In this document: positions 1-11,264 of the stretch, piece by piece | Layout of the letters: the number at the start of each line of letters is the position of its first letter | Position numbering within the stretch: position 1 is the first letter of the stretch | DNA from: Bacteroidales bacterium | GTDB lineage: Bacteria > Bacteroidota > Bacteroidia > Bacteroidales > UBA932 | Length of the DNA: 38,854 bases | Assembly (NCBI GenBank): GCA_017554335.1 | Contig: JAFZIO010000004.1 | Span: forward strand, 1 to 38,854 | Direction of reading: 5' to 3' | Made by a program: the position numbers and the translations under genes | The notes under the pieces: generated by a model | The model's input: the letters and a program-made list of their open reading frames with translations, nothing else | Databases searched by the model: none | Told to the model about the DNA's origin: nothing

Positions 1-516
1 CATTTTGAGATGATCTATCTTGTCTGCGTTATGACTATGCAAGATGGCCCTTCTTTGAGTCATGGTCATTTTTACGGCCTCTTGTTCATATCTGAGCCTG
101 GCGTCCGGATTGAAAAAGAAGCGGCCCGCACCCCATCTGTATGTGAACGGGGTTTCGTCAGGATTCGCCAGAAAGCCGTTCCGATTGCTGTAGCTGATCA
201 CGTTCTTCACGTCCTGAGCAGTTTCCAATACCCTTAACTTGCATTCAAAGCCCGATAAGTCAGTGGCACGATTAATAGATCTAAGCCATTTGCCAAGATG
301 ACTTTTATACAATGCGAAAAAATCTCTGGCATCCTTCTCTGTGCCGTGTAACATAACATGCAAATGGTTGTCCATCAATTCAAAAGTCAGGATAGCAATG
401 CCTGGTGACAATGCGGCAGATAGGGCGAAAATATTCATCGCCATCTTAAAGTCGGATTCGCAAGTGAGGATAATCTGCTGATTATCCGGTGTCCAAAGAT
501 GATAGAAGTTTTTCAT
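1..516 (-). CDS. REP-associated / IS200-like Y1 (HUH) transposase, 3' end beyond window
   Basis: The frame is open from ATG at 516 to the window edge (172 codons, no stop), so the C-terminus is missing. Seen: an HUH-type pair of histidines in MDNHLHVML (H51 and H53) and a candidate catalytic tyrosine in VISYSNRNGF (Y109), in the order and spacing of Y1_Tnp single-strand transposases; the tail is basic. In this family the tyrosine nicks single-stranded DNA and the histidines hold the metal. RAYT-type members are single genes flanked by palindromic REP sequences. A regular array of 7-bp palindromes begins 63 bp upstream of this start, which supports the RAYT reading. It could instead be an IS200/IS605-type tnpA; no second IS gene or IS end is visible. 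Confidence 0.8.
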   Translation of the reverse strand, partial: MKNFYHLWTPDNQQIILTCESDFKMAMNIFALSAALSPGIAILTFELMDNHLHVMLHGTEKDARDFFALYKSHLGKWLRSINRATDLSGFECKLRVLETAQDVKNVISYSNRNGFLANPDETPFTYRWGAGRFFFNPDARLRYEQEAVKMTMTQRRAILHSHNADKIDHLKM

Positions 517-578
517 ATGTCAAGGTGTGGCCCTTTAGTGAGTCACTGGCCGCAATATAATCATTATTCCCGTTAATG

Positions 579-833
579 CTGACAGGTAATCGCTCGAAAG
601 TTGTCGGATTTGAATAAATACTGACGATTCTGACAAAAAAACGCTCAAAATCTGTCAGAACGGATGAAAAACTGCCGTTGCTGACAGAAAAACGTGAAAA
701 ACCTGTCAGAAACAGAGAATAAATGCCGTCGCTGACAGGAAAACCGGCGAAAGCTGTCAGGCGCGACGAAAAAGAGCCGTTGCTGACAGGAAAACCGGCG
801 AAAGCTGTCAGGGTGGAGGTACCGCCGCCGGAG
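579..833. repeat. Five-unit 51-bp tandem array with CTGACAG/CTGTCAG palindromes (REP-like)
   Basis: Left arms (CTGACAG or close variants) start at 579, 630, 681, 732 and 783, and right arms (CTGTCAG or variants) at 601, 652, 703, 754 and 805. Both series step by exactly 51 bp, with 15 bp between arms. Units 2-4 also end in a similar GCCGTYG stretch. Units 4 and 5 are nearly identical over the hairpin; unit 1 is the most decayed. Each unit can fold into a 7-bp stem with a 15-nt loop. The array lies just upstream of the Y1 transposase gene, as REP/BIME arrays lie beside RAYT genes. Confidence 0.85.
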
Positions 834-941
834 ATGGTGCCGCCGCTGGAGATGGTACCGCCGCAGGAGAAGGTGCCGCTACCGGAGATGGTGCCGCCGC
901 CGGAGATGGTACTGCCGCCGGAGATGGTGCCGCCGCCGGAA
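819..941. repeat. 18-bp minisatellite (about 6.8 copies)
   Basis: Tandem units of the form ATGGTGCCGCCGCCGGAG begin at 834, 852, 870, 888, 906 and 924, with a partial unit at 819. Copies differ at only a few positions. The period is a multiple of three and reads as repeated VPPPEM in one frame, starting from an ATG at 723. That frame has no recognisable domain and begins inside the 51-bp array, so coding is doubtful. Confidence 0.85.
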
Positions 942-1035
942 TATGCGACGTCCGGCGGCTACGGCTCGCCGCTGCGGGGAGCTCGCCTCAAGGGCTCTCC
1001 TTGCGGCGGCCGTCACCAAGCCACCCCCTCCCCAG

Positions 1036-1108
1036 CCATACAAAAACAGCCCGGCCCGGCCATACAAAAATACAGCCCTCCCCGGCCACAAAAAATCAGC
1101 CGGCCCGG
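1036..1108. repeat. Three tandem copies of a terminator-tail-like unit
   Basis: Copies at 1036-1059, 1060-1085 and 1086-1108 each read, on the minus strand, as a G/C-rich CCGGGCCGGGCTG-like block followed by a run of five or six T and then GTATGG or GTGG. The copy nearest rplI carries the 3' half of the rplI terminator hairpin, so the unit looks like an amplified terminator end. Confidence 0.65.
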
Positions 1109-1120
1109 AGGGGTCGGCTG
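1090..1120 (-). terminator. Rho-independent terminator of rpsF-rpsR-rplI
   Basis: On the minus strand CAGCCG and CGGCTG form a stem with an inner CCC/GGG extension (1120 down to 1097), followed by ATTTTTTG. It begins 22 nt past the rplI stop codon. Confidence 0.85.
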
Positions 1121-1141
1121 AATAATCGTGATAAAGGCAAA

Positions 1142-1582
1142 TTATTCTGCCACGACGACGACCTTCACGGTTGCGAAGACGCCCTTGTAGCACTTAACCT
1201 TTGCCTCGAACTCGCCAAGCTCCTTGATCTCGGGAACCTCGACGTTCTTCTTGTCAACCTCGAAGCCTTTCTCGACCAGAGCGCTGGCAACCTGGGCTGC
1301 GGTGACGGCGCCGTAGAGCTTGCCGCTCTCGCCGACCTTCACTGCCACCTGTACGGGCTCTGCTGCAAGCTTTGCAGCCTTGGCCTCGGCCTCAGCGATG
1401 TTCTTTGCTTCTTTGTGGGCGCGCTGGCGCACGGTCTCCTCGTGCTGCTTGAGAGCTGCAGGAGTGCCGATGGCTGCGAATCCCTGGGGGACCAGATAAT
1501 TGAGAGCGTAACCGGTCTTTACTTCGACCACCTCACCGGCATCGCCGAGATTGGCCACATCTTTCTTAAGTATAATCTTCAT
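1142..1582 (-). CDS. rplI: Large ribosomal subunit protein bL9
   Basis: The 146-residue protein matches the usual bL9 length. It starts MKIILKKDVANLGDAGEVV, the conserved N-terminal rRNA-binding domain with GYALNYLVPQGFA following, then a charged Ala/Lys/Glu-rich connecting helix at about residues 42-75 and a C-terminal domain containing the family's GKLYGAVT-type loop. It binds 23S rRNA and helps maintain reading frame. It is last in the rpsF-rpsR-rplI operon, 10 bp after rpsR, and is followed by a strong terminator. Confidence 0.97.
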   Translation of the reverse strand: MKIILKKDVANLGDAGEVVEVKTGYALNYLVPQGFAAIGTPAALKQHEETVRQRAHKEAKNIAEAEAKAAKLAAEPVQVAVKVGESGKLYGAVTAAQVASALVEKGFEVDKKNVEVPEIKELGEFEAKVKCYKGVFATVKVVVVAE

Positions 1583-1592
1583 AACGCTTCAA

Positions 1593-1865
1593 TTATTTAA
1601 GGAGGTCAGTAACATAAGGAAGCAGAGCAAGGGAACGGGCACGCTTGATGGCTTGGGCGACCTTGCGCTGGAACTTGAGGGAAGTACCGGTGATGCGGCG
1701 GGGGAGAATCTTACCCTGCTCGTTGAGGAACTTCTTCAGGAACTCGGGATCCTTGTAATCTACGTACTTGATGCCGGCCTTCTTGAAGCGGCAGTACTTC
1801 TTCTTGCGAACCTCTACGGTAGGAGGGTTCAGATAACGGATTTCGTTGTTTTCGATAGCTGCCAT
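1593..1865 (-). CDS. rpsR: Small ribosomal subunit protein bS18
   Basis: This is a 90-residue basic protein with the bS18 signature: [20 protein letters not shown], then [20 protein letters not shown] and [21 protein letters not shown]. bS18 pairs with bS6 on the 30S platform. It lies between rpsF (3 bp upstream) and rplI, the standard order. The single cysteine in KKYCRF is near the N-terminus, as is typical. Confidence 0.97.
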   Translation of the reverse strand: MAAIENNEIRYLNPPTVEVRKKKYCRFKKAGIKYVDYKDPEFLKKFLNEQGKILPRRITGTSLKFQRKVAQAIKRARSLALLPYVTDLLK

Positions 1866-1868
1866 GAC

Positions 1869-2279
1869 TTATTCCTCCACATTTTCGGGTTCAACTTCGG
1901 CCTCGACTGCTGCGACGGGCTCTTCAGCCTTGGGGGCAGCTGCCTTGCCGGCGCGCACCTGACGACGGTGCTCGGCATATGCGATGGAGTTCTTGTCCAG
2001 GGCCACGGTGAGGAAGCGAATGATACGCTCGTCACGGTGATACTGGGTCTCGAGAACATTGACGAACTGAGGGTCCGCCTTGAATTCAATCAGGTAATAA
2101 AAACCTGAGGTCTTGTGCTGGATCGGGTACGCGAGCTGCTTGAGCCCCCAATCCTCTTCGTACACGACTTCTCCGCCGTTGGCTTTGATAAGATCGGTGT
2201 ACTTGGCAACCGCTTCCTTCATCTGGGTCTCAGACAAAACGGGAGTTGCAATGAAAACGGTTTCGTACTGTTTGATCAT
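1869..2279 (-). CDS. rpsF: Small ribosomal subunit protein bS6
   Basis: The 136-residue protein starts MIKQYETVFIATPVLSETQ and carries the ferredoxin-like bS6 fold, with GLKQLAYPIQHKTSGFYYLI and RDERIIRFLTVALDK. It binds bS18 and 16S rRNA in the 30S platform. After about residue 105 there is an acidic and Ala-rich tail (AAAPKAEEPVAAVEAEVEP), common in Bacteroidota bS6. It is first in the operon, with a canonical promoter and a hairpin in its leader. Confidence 0.97.
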   Translation of the reverse strand: MIKQYETVFIATPVLSETQMKEAVAKYTDLIKANGGEVVYEEDWGLKQLAYPIQHKTSGFYYLIEFKADPQFVNVLETQYHRDERIIRFLTVALDKNSIAYAEHRRQVRAGKAAAPKAEEPVAAVEAEVEPENVEE

Positions 2280-2302
2280 AATGTTTTGTTAATATAAATT
2301 TT

Positions 2303-2354
2303 ACGTCCCCCAAAAAGGGGACGCAAAGATAGATAATCTTTTGATAAATACAAA
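2303..2354 (-). promoter_or_regulatory. rpsF operon promoter and leader hairpin
   Basis: Minus strand: TTTG at 2354-2351, a 19-bp spacer, then TATCTTTG at 2331-2324, a textbook Bacteroidota -33/-7 promoter. The predicted transcript starts close to a hairpin GTCCCC-TTTTT-GGGGAC (about 2322-2304), leaving an A/U-rich leader to the ATG at 2279. Its position in the rpsF leader suits S6:S18 autoregulation, but I cannot confirm that motif. Confidence 0.75.
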
Positions 2355-2360
2355 ATAATA

Positions 2361-3218
2361 TTAACGCCTGGGATGATGTTCCAGGACCTCCCGCTGCCAG
2401 GTGCGCGAGTCGATGTGGGTGTAAATCTCCGTCGTCAGTATGCTCTCGTGCCCCAGCATTTCCTGCACCACACGCAGGTCGGCGCCGTTTTCTACCAGGT
2501 GCGTGGCGAAGGAATGGCGGAAGGTGTGGGGGGAGATATCCTTGTGCACGCCGGCAAGCATCGCCCTGTCTTTCACCATGTTGAACACCGATATACGGCT
2601 GAGCGGCCGCCCCCTCAGGTTCAAAAAAGCGAAGTCGGAGAACTCCGGGGCGGCAGGAGCGGGACGCACCTCCAGCCAGGCGGCAAGCGCCTCCAGGGCC
2701 GGCGTACCGATGGGCACGAGCCGTTCTTTGTCGCCCTTGCCGACGATGCGGACGAAGCCTTCCTTGGCGTAGACGTGCGAGATCAGCAGCCCGCAGACCT
2801 CCGACACCCGCAGCCCGCAGCCGTACAGCACTTCGAGGATGGCGCGGTCGCGCAGGTCGCCCGGCTTGACGGAGGGCACCGATTCGATTATCGCCGTCAC
2901 CTCTTCGACCGACAGCACCTCCGGCAGGTAACGGCCGAGCTTGGGTGCTTCCAGCATGTCGCAGGGATTGTCTTTCCGCTCGCCCTCCAGGATCAGGAAG
3001 TCGAAGTAGGAACGTAAGGCGCTGAGAACGTGGGCCTGGCTGCGTTTGGAGAGCCCCTTCGAGCGGGAGCGCACGTACGCATCGACATCGTCGGAAGTGC
3101 ACTCCGCCGGGTTACCGCCAAGGAATTCCCGGAAAGCGGCCGCCTCCGCGCCGTAGGACGCTACGGTGTTGGGGGAGAGCTGGCGCTCTATGGAAAGATG
3201 ATAAGAATACGGGTCCAC
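2361..3218 (-). CDS. xerD: Tyrosine recombinase, XerC/XerD family
   Basis: 285 residues with the GTG start at 3218. The N-terminal SAM-like DNA-binding domain covers about residues 1-90 (SIERQLSPNTVASY) and the catalytic domain about 100-285. All catalytic residues are visible: R137 (LYGCGLRVSE), K164 (GKGDKERLVP), H231 and R234 (SPHTFRHSFATH), H257 (LGHESI), Y266 (TTEIYTHID). Xer recombinases resolve chromosome dimers at dif. The frame stays open upstream, but the GTG is chosen because a TATTTTTG -7 box ends 4 nt before it and Xer homology begins at SYHLSIERQLS. The C-terminal tail after the tyrosine is short, as in XerD. I cannot rule out XerC or a mobile-element integrase; the housekeeping surroundings favour Xer. 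Confidence 0.88.
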   Translation of the reverse strand: MDPYSYHLSIERQLSPNTVASYGAEAAAFREFLGGNPAECTSDDVDAYVRSRSKGLSKRSQAHVLSALRSYFDFLILEGERKDNPCDMLEAPKLGRYLPEVLSVEEVTAIIESVPSVKPGDLRDRAILEVLYGCGLRVSEVCGLLISHVYAKEGFVRIVGKGDKERLVPIGTPALEALAAWLEVRPAPAAPEFSDFAFLNLRGRPLSRISVFNMVKDRAMLAGVHKDISPHTFRHSFATHLVENGADLRVVQEMLGHESILTTEIYTHIDSRTWQREVLEHHPRR

Positions 3219-3222
3219 GTAA

Positions 3223-3251
3223 CAAAAATAGCAAAAAAGTTCGTATATTTG
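3223..3251. promoter_or_regulatory. Back-to-back promoters for xerD (-) and the clostripain-like gene (+)
   Basis: Minus-strand TATTTTTG (3230-3223) ends 4 nt before the xerD GTG. Plus-strand TATATTTG (3244-3251) ends 7 nt before the ATG at 3259. Both match the Bacteroidota -7 box TAnnTTTG. Neither has a clear TTG at -33. The spacing implies leaderless or nearly leaderless transcripts in both directions. Confidence 0.6.
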
Positions 3252-3258
3252 CCCAATT

Positions 3259-7568
<4,310 letters not shown>

Positions 7569-8144
7569 TTATTTGCTCTCTTCGGCGAGGGCTTTATTGT
7601 AGCATTCGCGGCAGAGCGGCTCATAAACGTCCTTCTCGCCGAGGACCACAAGGTCCTTGCTCTTGCTGAGGCGGTGCGAGTGGTTTGCGAGATTTCCGCA
7701 TTTCACGCAAATGGCGTGCACTTTCTGAACGTCTTCAGCGACTGCCATCAGCATGGGCATGGGGCCGAAAGGCTTGCCCATGTAATCGGTGTCCAGGCCG
7801 GCTATAATTACGCGTACGCCTTTGTTGGCCAGGGTCTGGCATACTTCCACAAGGTTGGGACCGAAGAACTGGGCTTCATCTACTCCGACCACTTCCACGT
7901 CGGGCTCTATCTTGAGCATCTCGGCGGCGTCGGAGATGGGCTTCGAGGAAATCTTATGAAAATCGTGGGATACCACTTCAACGTCCGAATAGCGGTTGTC
8001 GATTGCGGGCTTGAAGATGGCTATTTTCTGGTTGGCAAACTGGGCACGGCGGAGGCGCCTGATGAGTTCCTCGGTCTTTCCGGAGAACATGGAGCCGCAA
8101 ACTACTTCGATGCAGCCGGATTTTTTGTGGTTTTCTGAAAACAT
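7569..8144 (-). CDS. tdk: Thymidine kinase (type II)
   Basis: 191 residues from ATG 8144. It phosphorylates thymidine with ATP for nucleotide salvage. Walker A is [14 protein letters not shown] near residue 17, followed by a [10 protein letters not shown] Walker B, the lasso/active-site segment and a C-terminal zinc-binding set (CVKC and CREC). The frame is open about 77 codons further upstream, but homology begins at [20 protein letters not shown] and a TATATTTG box lies 19 nt upstream, so ATG 8144 is chosen. It is transcribed towards guaA and ends at the adjacent base. Confidence 0.96.
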   Translation of the reverse strand: MFSENHKKSGCIEVVCGSMFSGKTEELIRRLRRAQFANQKIAIFKPAIDNRYSDVEVVSHDFHKISSKPISDAAEMLKIEPDVEVVGVDEAQFFGPNLVEVCQTLANKGVRVIIAGLDTDYMGKPFGPMPMLMAVAEDVQKVHAICVKCGNLANHSHRLSKSKDLVVLGEKDVYEPLCRECYNKALAEESK

Positions 8145-8163
8145 TTGCTTAGCTTTGTGCAGA

Positions 8164-8171
8164 CAAATATA
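8164..8171 (-). promoter_or_regulatory. tdk promoter -7 box
   Basis: Minus-strand TATATTTG matches TAnnTTTG and ends 19 nt before the tdk ATG. No clear -33 TTG was seen. Confidence 0.55.
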
Positions 8172-8186
8172 ATAAAAACTTGCGAT

Positions 8187-8939
8187 ATGCCCAGCGGTAT
8201 TCTCTACATAGTTCCGACCCCTGTCGGGAATTTGGACGACATCACCCTCCGCGCCCTTTCCGTGCTGCGGGAGGCCGATCTCATCCTGGCGGAGGATACT
8301 CGTACGAGCGGCGTTCTGCTGCAGCACTATGGCATAAAGGGTAAACTGGCTGCCTTTCACAAGTTTAACGAGCATCAGGCGCTCGGGATGGTGCGGGAGA
8401 AGCTGCAGGCCGGCCTTAGCGTGGCCCTGGTGAGCGACGCCGGCACGCCCGGTATTTCCGATCCCGGCTTCCTGCTGGCCCGCGAGTGCGCACGTGAGGG
8501 CATAGAGGTGCAGACGCTTCCGGGCGCGACGGCCTGCATTCCGGCGCTGGTGTCGTCCGGCCTGCCCTGCGACCGCTTCTGCTTCGAGGGCTTCCTGCCG
8601 CAGAAGAAGGGGCGTCAGACTTTGCTGAATTCATTAACCTTAGAAACGAGAACTATGATATTTTATGAATCGCCGAGGCGTCTTGTTGCGACGCTGGAGC
8701 AGTTTGCAGCTGTCTTCGGGCCGGAGCGGGAGTGCTCTGTAGCCCGTGAGATTTCCAAGCTGCACGAGGAGCACTGCCGGGGGAGCCTGGCAGAGGTGCT
8801 GGAGCATTTCAGGGCGGAGGAGCCCAAGGGTGAGATTGTGATTGTGGTGGCCGGAAAGCCTGCAGAGGCGCACCGGGAGCACCGCAACAAGTACAAGGAG
8901 GGGACGGATCGTGGCGAAGAGGGATTCATCGAAGGATAA
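8187..8939 (+). CDS. rsmI: 16S rRNA (cytidine1402-2'-O)-methyltransferase
   Basis: 250 residues. RsmI is a SAM-dependent methyltransferase of the tetrapyrrole-methylase fold that 2'-O-methylates C1402 at the decoding centre. Signature segments: [20 protein letters not shown] at the N-terminus, [25 protein letters not shown] (SAM-binding), [17 protein letters not shown] and [15 protein letters not shown] 8187 is chosen over an upstream in-frame ATG at 8145 because it gives [14 protein letters not shown]. The end overlaps the next gene by 29 nt. Confidence 0.95.
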   Translation: MPSGILYIVPTPVGNLDDITLRALSVLREADLILAEDTRTSGVLLQHYGIKGKLAAFHKFNEHQALGMVREKLQAGLSVALVSDAGTPGISDPGFLLARECAREGIEVQTLPGATACIPALVSSGLPCDRFCFEGFLPQKKGRQTLLNSLTLETRTMIFYESPRRLVATLEQFAAVFGPERECSVAREISKLHEEHCRGSLAEVLEHFRAEEPKGEIVIVVAGKPAEAHREHRNKYKEGTDRGEEGFIEG

Positions 8940-9918
8940 GACGCCGTCGAGCGTTTTCAAGGTGGGGGCTATCGCCCTGGCTTTCCTTATCATAGGTTTT
9001 CAGTCGTCGCTGTTCATGCAGCGGGCGGCGGCGTTGCGCATTGCCGCCAACCGCGACCGGCCGGATACCGTGTATGTTTATATTCCATCCGACGCCGCCG
9101 GTGGAGCGGATGCGAAGGCCAGTGAGGCATCGGATGGTTTGTCCCAGTGGCCTTTGGCTCCCGAAAAGGGAAGGGGCCCGCGCCAGCGGGAAGGCGCCAC
9201 GGGGACAAATTATCCGGGCCGGATCGGGCCTTCGCCAGGTGACAGCGGTATCGTGATTGTACGGCGGAATGCGGAGCACAGTGCGGTAGTGGAGAGAGAG
9301 AGGCGGCGGACGCGGCGGGTGGAGAGCTTCCGCTTCGACCCTAACACCGTCAGCGTGGAGGACCTCATGCGCCTGGGCTTCAGCGAAAAGCAGGCACAGG
9401 CGATAGACAGCTACCGGCAGAAGGGAGGACGGTTCCGTCGGCCGTCCGACTTTGGCAAGTCGTACGTGGTGGCAGATTCGGTCTTTGAGCGGCTCAAGCC
9501 TTTCATCGACATACCCAAGCTGGACATCAACAAGGCGGATTCGGCGGCATTCGACGGACTGCCCGGCATCGGTCCGTACTACGCCGCCAAGATGGTTGAG
9601 TACCGCGGGCGCCTGGGGGGCTATTCGTTCAAGGAGCAGCTGATGGACATCTGGCACTTCGACCGGGAGAAGTACGACGGTCTGAGCGACCTAATCGTAT
9701 GCTCCCGCCCTTCGACGCCCTTCCGTCTCTGGCAGATGCCGGAAGACAGCCTTCGCCAGCACCCGTACATCCGTTCGTGGCAGGCCGCCCGCTCCATCGC
9801 GCTATTCCGCAAGAGCATGCCGAGGGAGCAGTGGACCGTGGAGGCCATCACTTCCGCCGGCATACTCCCGCCGGAGGACGCCGCCAAGCTCGCCCGCTGC
9901 GTTATTGCTGACCCATGA
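8911..9918 (+). CDS. Helix-hairpin-helix (ComEA-like) DNA-binding protein, membrane-anchored
   Basis: 335 residues from GTG 8911, chosen because AAGGAGG lies just upstream and the protein then starts [10 protein letters not shown]. One N-terminal membrane segment (VGAIALAFLIIGFQSSLF, about residues 16-34) is followed by a low-complexity linker and two or three HhH/ComEA-type units; the clearest is LDINKADSAAFDGLPGIGPY (about 205-225), with SVEDLMRLGFSEKQAQAI before it. ComEA-like HhH proteins bind DNA non-specifically, often in uptake, but this exact role is inferred. A palindromic element (9138-9209) adds about 24 linker residues. The start lies inside rsmI, implying coupling. Confidence 0.75.
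   Translation: MAKRDSSKDKTPSSVFKVGAIALAFLIIGFQSSLFMQRAAALRIAANRDRPDTVYVYIPSDAAGGADAKASEASDGLSQWPLAPEKGRGPRQREGATGTNYPGRIGPSPGDSGIVIVRRNAEHSAVVERERRRTRRVESFRFDPNTVSVEDLMRLGFSEKQAQAIDSYRQKGGRFRRPSDFGKSYVVADSVFERLKPFIDIPKLDINKADSAAFDGLPGIGPYYAAKMVEYRGRLGGYSFKEQLMDIWHFDREKYDGLSDLIVCSRPSTPFRLWQMPEDSLRQHPYIRSWQAARSIALFRKSMPREQWTVEAITSAGILPPEDAAKLARCVIADP
9138..9209. repeat. In-frame palindromic element in the HhH gene
   Basis: Ends TTTGTCCC (9138-9145) and GGGACAAA (9202-9209) are inverted. The pairing continues inwards (GTGGC..CTT against AAGGCGCCAC) with one mismatch and a small bulge. The core contains GAAGGGGCCCGCG, which in reverse complement resembles the GGGCCCCTCCC core of the elements in thiL, ugd and the nucleotidyltransferase. 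It reads through without a stop. Confidence 0.7.
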
Positions 9919-9935
9919 AATAATTATTATATTTG
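9905..9935 (+). promoter_or_regulatory. rmuC promoter
   Basis: TTG at 9905-9907, a 20-bp spacer, then TATATTTG at 9928-9935, ending 6 nt before the ATG at 9942. It matches the Bacteroidota -33/-7 consensus and implies a leaderless rmuC transcript. Confidence 0.7.
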
Positions 9936-9941
9936 CAAAAT

Positions 9942-11252
9942 ATGAATAGTGAAACTATCATAATAGTCATTGTGGCGGTAGTGGTTATCGCCGTGCTGCT
10001 GGTGGTGCTCCTCACCCGCATAGGGCGGCTGAACCGCAGTCTGGAGGAGAAGAGGGGCGAGCTGGCAGGGAAGGATCTGCAGATTCAGGGCCTGGCCAAG
10101 GACCTGGAACACAAGACTGCAGAGGCGGAGAATGCCAGAAAGGCTTATGATGAGCGGCTGGCGGAGCTGAAGGAGTATAACGAAAAAGCCCTGCAGCAGC
10201 AGCTGGAGGCCGTCAAGGCGCAGATAAGCGTAGAGAGCGAGAAGATGCTCAAGAGCCGCGAAAAGGAGTTCAGCGAGCATGCCGAGAAGTCGTTCTCCAC
10301 AATTGCAGGCGACTTCAACAAGAACCTCAAGGACATGAAAGACGCCTTCGAGGCCAACAAGAAAACGCAGCACGACAGCTCCACCGAGCTCCGTACGCAG
10401 ATAGGGGAGGCCGTCAAGCAGCTGAAGGACCAGACGGAGACCGTCGGAGCCAAGGCGGACCGCCTTGCGAGCGCCCTCCGCGGCCAGAACAAGATGCAGG
10501 GCTGCTGGGGTGAGACCCAACTGTACAACCTGCTGCTTGCCGAGGGCCTGGAGGAAGGACGCGACTTCGACAGGGAAGAAACCCTCCGTGACGAACTCGG
10601 CATCATAATCCACAACGAAGAAACCGGCAAGCGCATGCGCCCCGACTTCATACTCCACTATCCGGACAACACCGACATAGTAGTCGACTGCAAGGTGTCG
10701 CTGAACGCCCTGTCGGACTACTTCTCCGCAGAGACCGAAGAAGAACGCAAGGACGCCTCCGCACGCAACCTGAAGGCCATCATGGACCAGGTGGACGGAC
10801 TCGCCCGCAAGGATTATGCGTCCTACTTGAAGCAGGGACGCAAGTGCCTGGATTACACCGTGATGTTCGTTCCCAACGTGAACGCCCTCATCCTGGCCCG
10901 CCAGCTCAACCCGCACATACTGACCGACGCCTTCCGCAAAAACGTGCTGATTACCAGCGAGGAAACGCTCATGCCTTTCCTGCGCCTCGTTCGCACCGCC
11001 TGGAAGAACTTCGAGCAGGCCCGCAACCAGGAAAAGATAGTTGCCGCCGCCCAGCGCATGATAGACCGCGTATCCGATTTCTGCACCTCTTATGCCGAGG
11101 TCGGCAAGAAGCTGGAGGATGCGCAGAAGAGCTTCGAGGCCGGCGACAAGAAGCTTCGGGAGAGCGGCCAGAGCATAGTGCGTGCGGCCAAAGAAGTGGA
11201 GTCTCTGGGACTTAAATCAAAGAAAGACCTTCCTCCGTTGCTGGAGGACTAA
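9942..11252 (+). CDS. rmuC: RmuC family DNA recombination protein
   Basis: 436 residues. The N-terminal membrane segment IIIVIVAVVVIAVLLVVLLT is followed by a long coiled coil (about residues 25-160, rich in Glu/Lys/Gln). The RmuC nuclease-like domain is at about 170-400, with GCWGETQLYNLL, RPDFILHYPDNTDIVVDCKV and LKAIMDQVDGLARKDY. The acidic/Lys residues of RPDFIL...DCKVSL suit a restriction-endonuclease-like fold. In E. coli, rmuC limits inversion at short inverted repeats, notable in a genome full of them. ATG 9942 is 6 nt after a TATATTTG box. Confidence 0.93.
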   Translation: MNSETIIIVIVAVVVIAVLLVVLLTRIGRLNRSLEEKRGELAGKDLQIQGLAKDLEHKTAEAENARKAYDERLAELKEYNEKALQQQLEAVKAQISVESEKMLKSREKEFSEHAEKSFSTIAGDFNKNLKDMKDAFEANKKTQHDSSTELRTQIGEAVKQLKDQTETVGAKADRLASALRGQNKMQGCWGETQLYNLLLAEGLEEGRDFDREETLRDELGIIIHNEETGKRMRPDFILHYPDNTDIVVDCKVSLNALSDYFSAETEEERKDASARNLKAIMDQVDGLARKDYASYLKQGRKCLDYTVMFVPNVNALILARQLNPHILTDAFRKNVLITSEETLMPFLRLVRTAWKNFEQARNQEKIVAAAQRMIDRVSDFCTSYAEVGKKLEDAQKSFEAGDKKLRESGQSIVRAAKEVESLGLKSKKDLPPLLED

Positions 11253-11264
11253 TACCATTTGAGT

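Noticed and set aside
579-833. CRISPR array
   Set aside because: The repeated parts are 7-bp palindromic arms with similar, not unique, sequence between them; units share sequence across the whole 51 bp and no cas gene is near.
723-1121. Proline-rich protein of 132 residues
   Set aside because: The frame starts inside the 51-bp array, is made of two kinds of tandem repeat and a terminator region, and has no known domain. Its openness follows from periods divisible by three.
2361-3218. Integron integrase or phage integrase
   Set aside because: No attC-like array, cassettes or phage genes are nearby; protein length and motifs fit housekeeping Xer.
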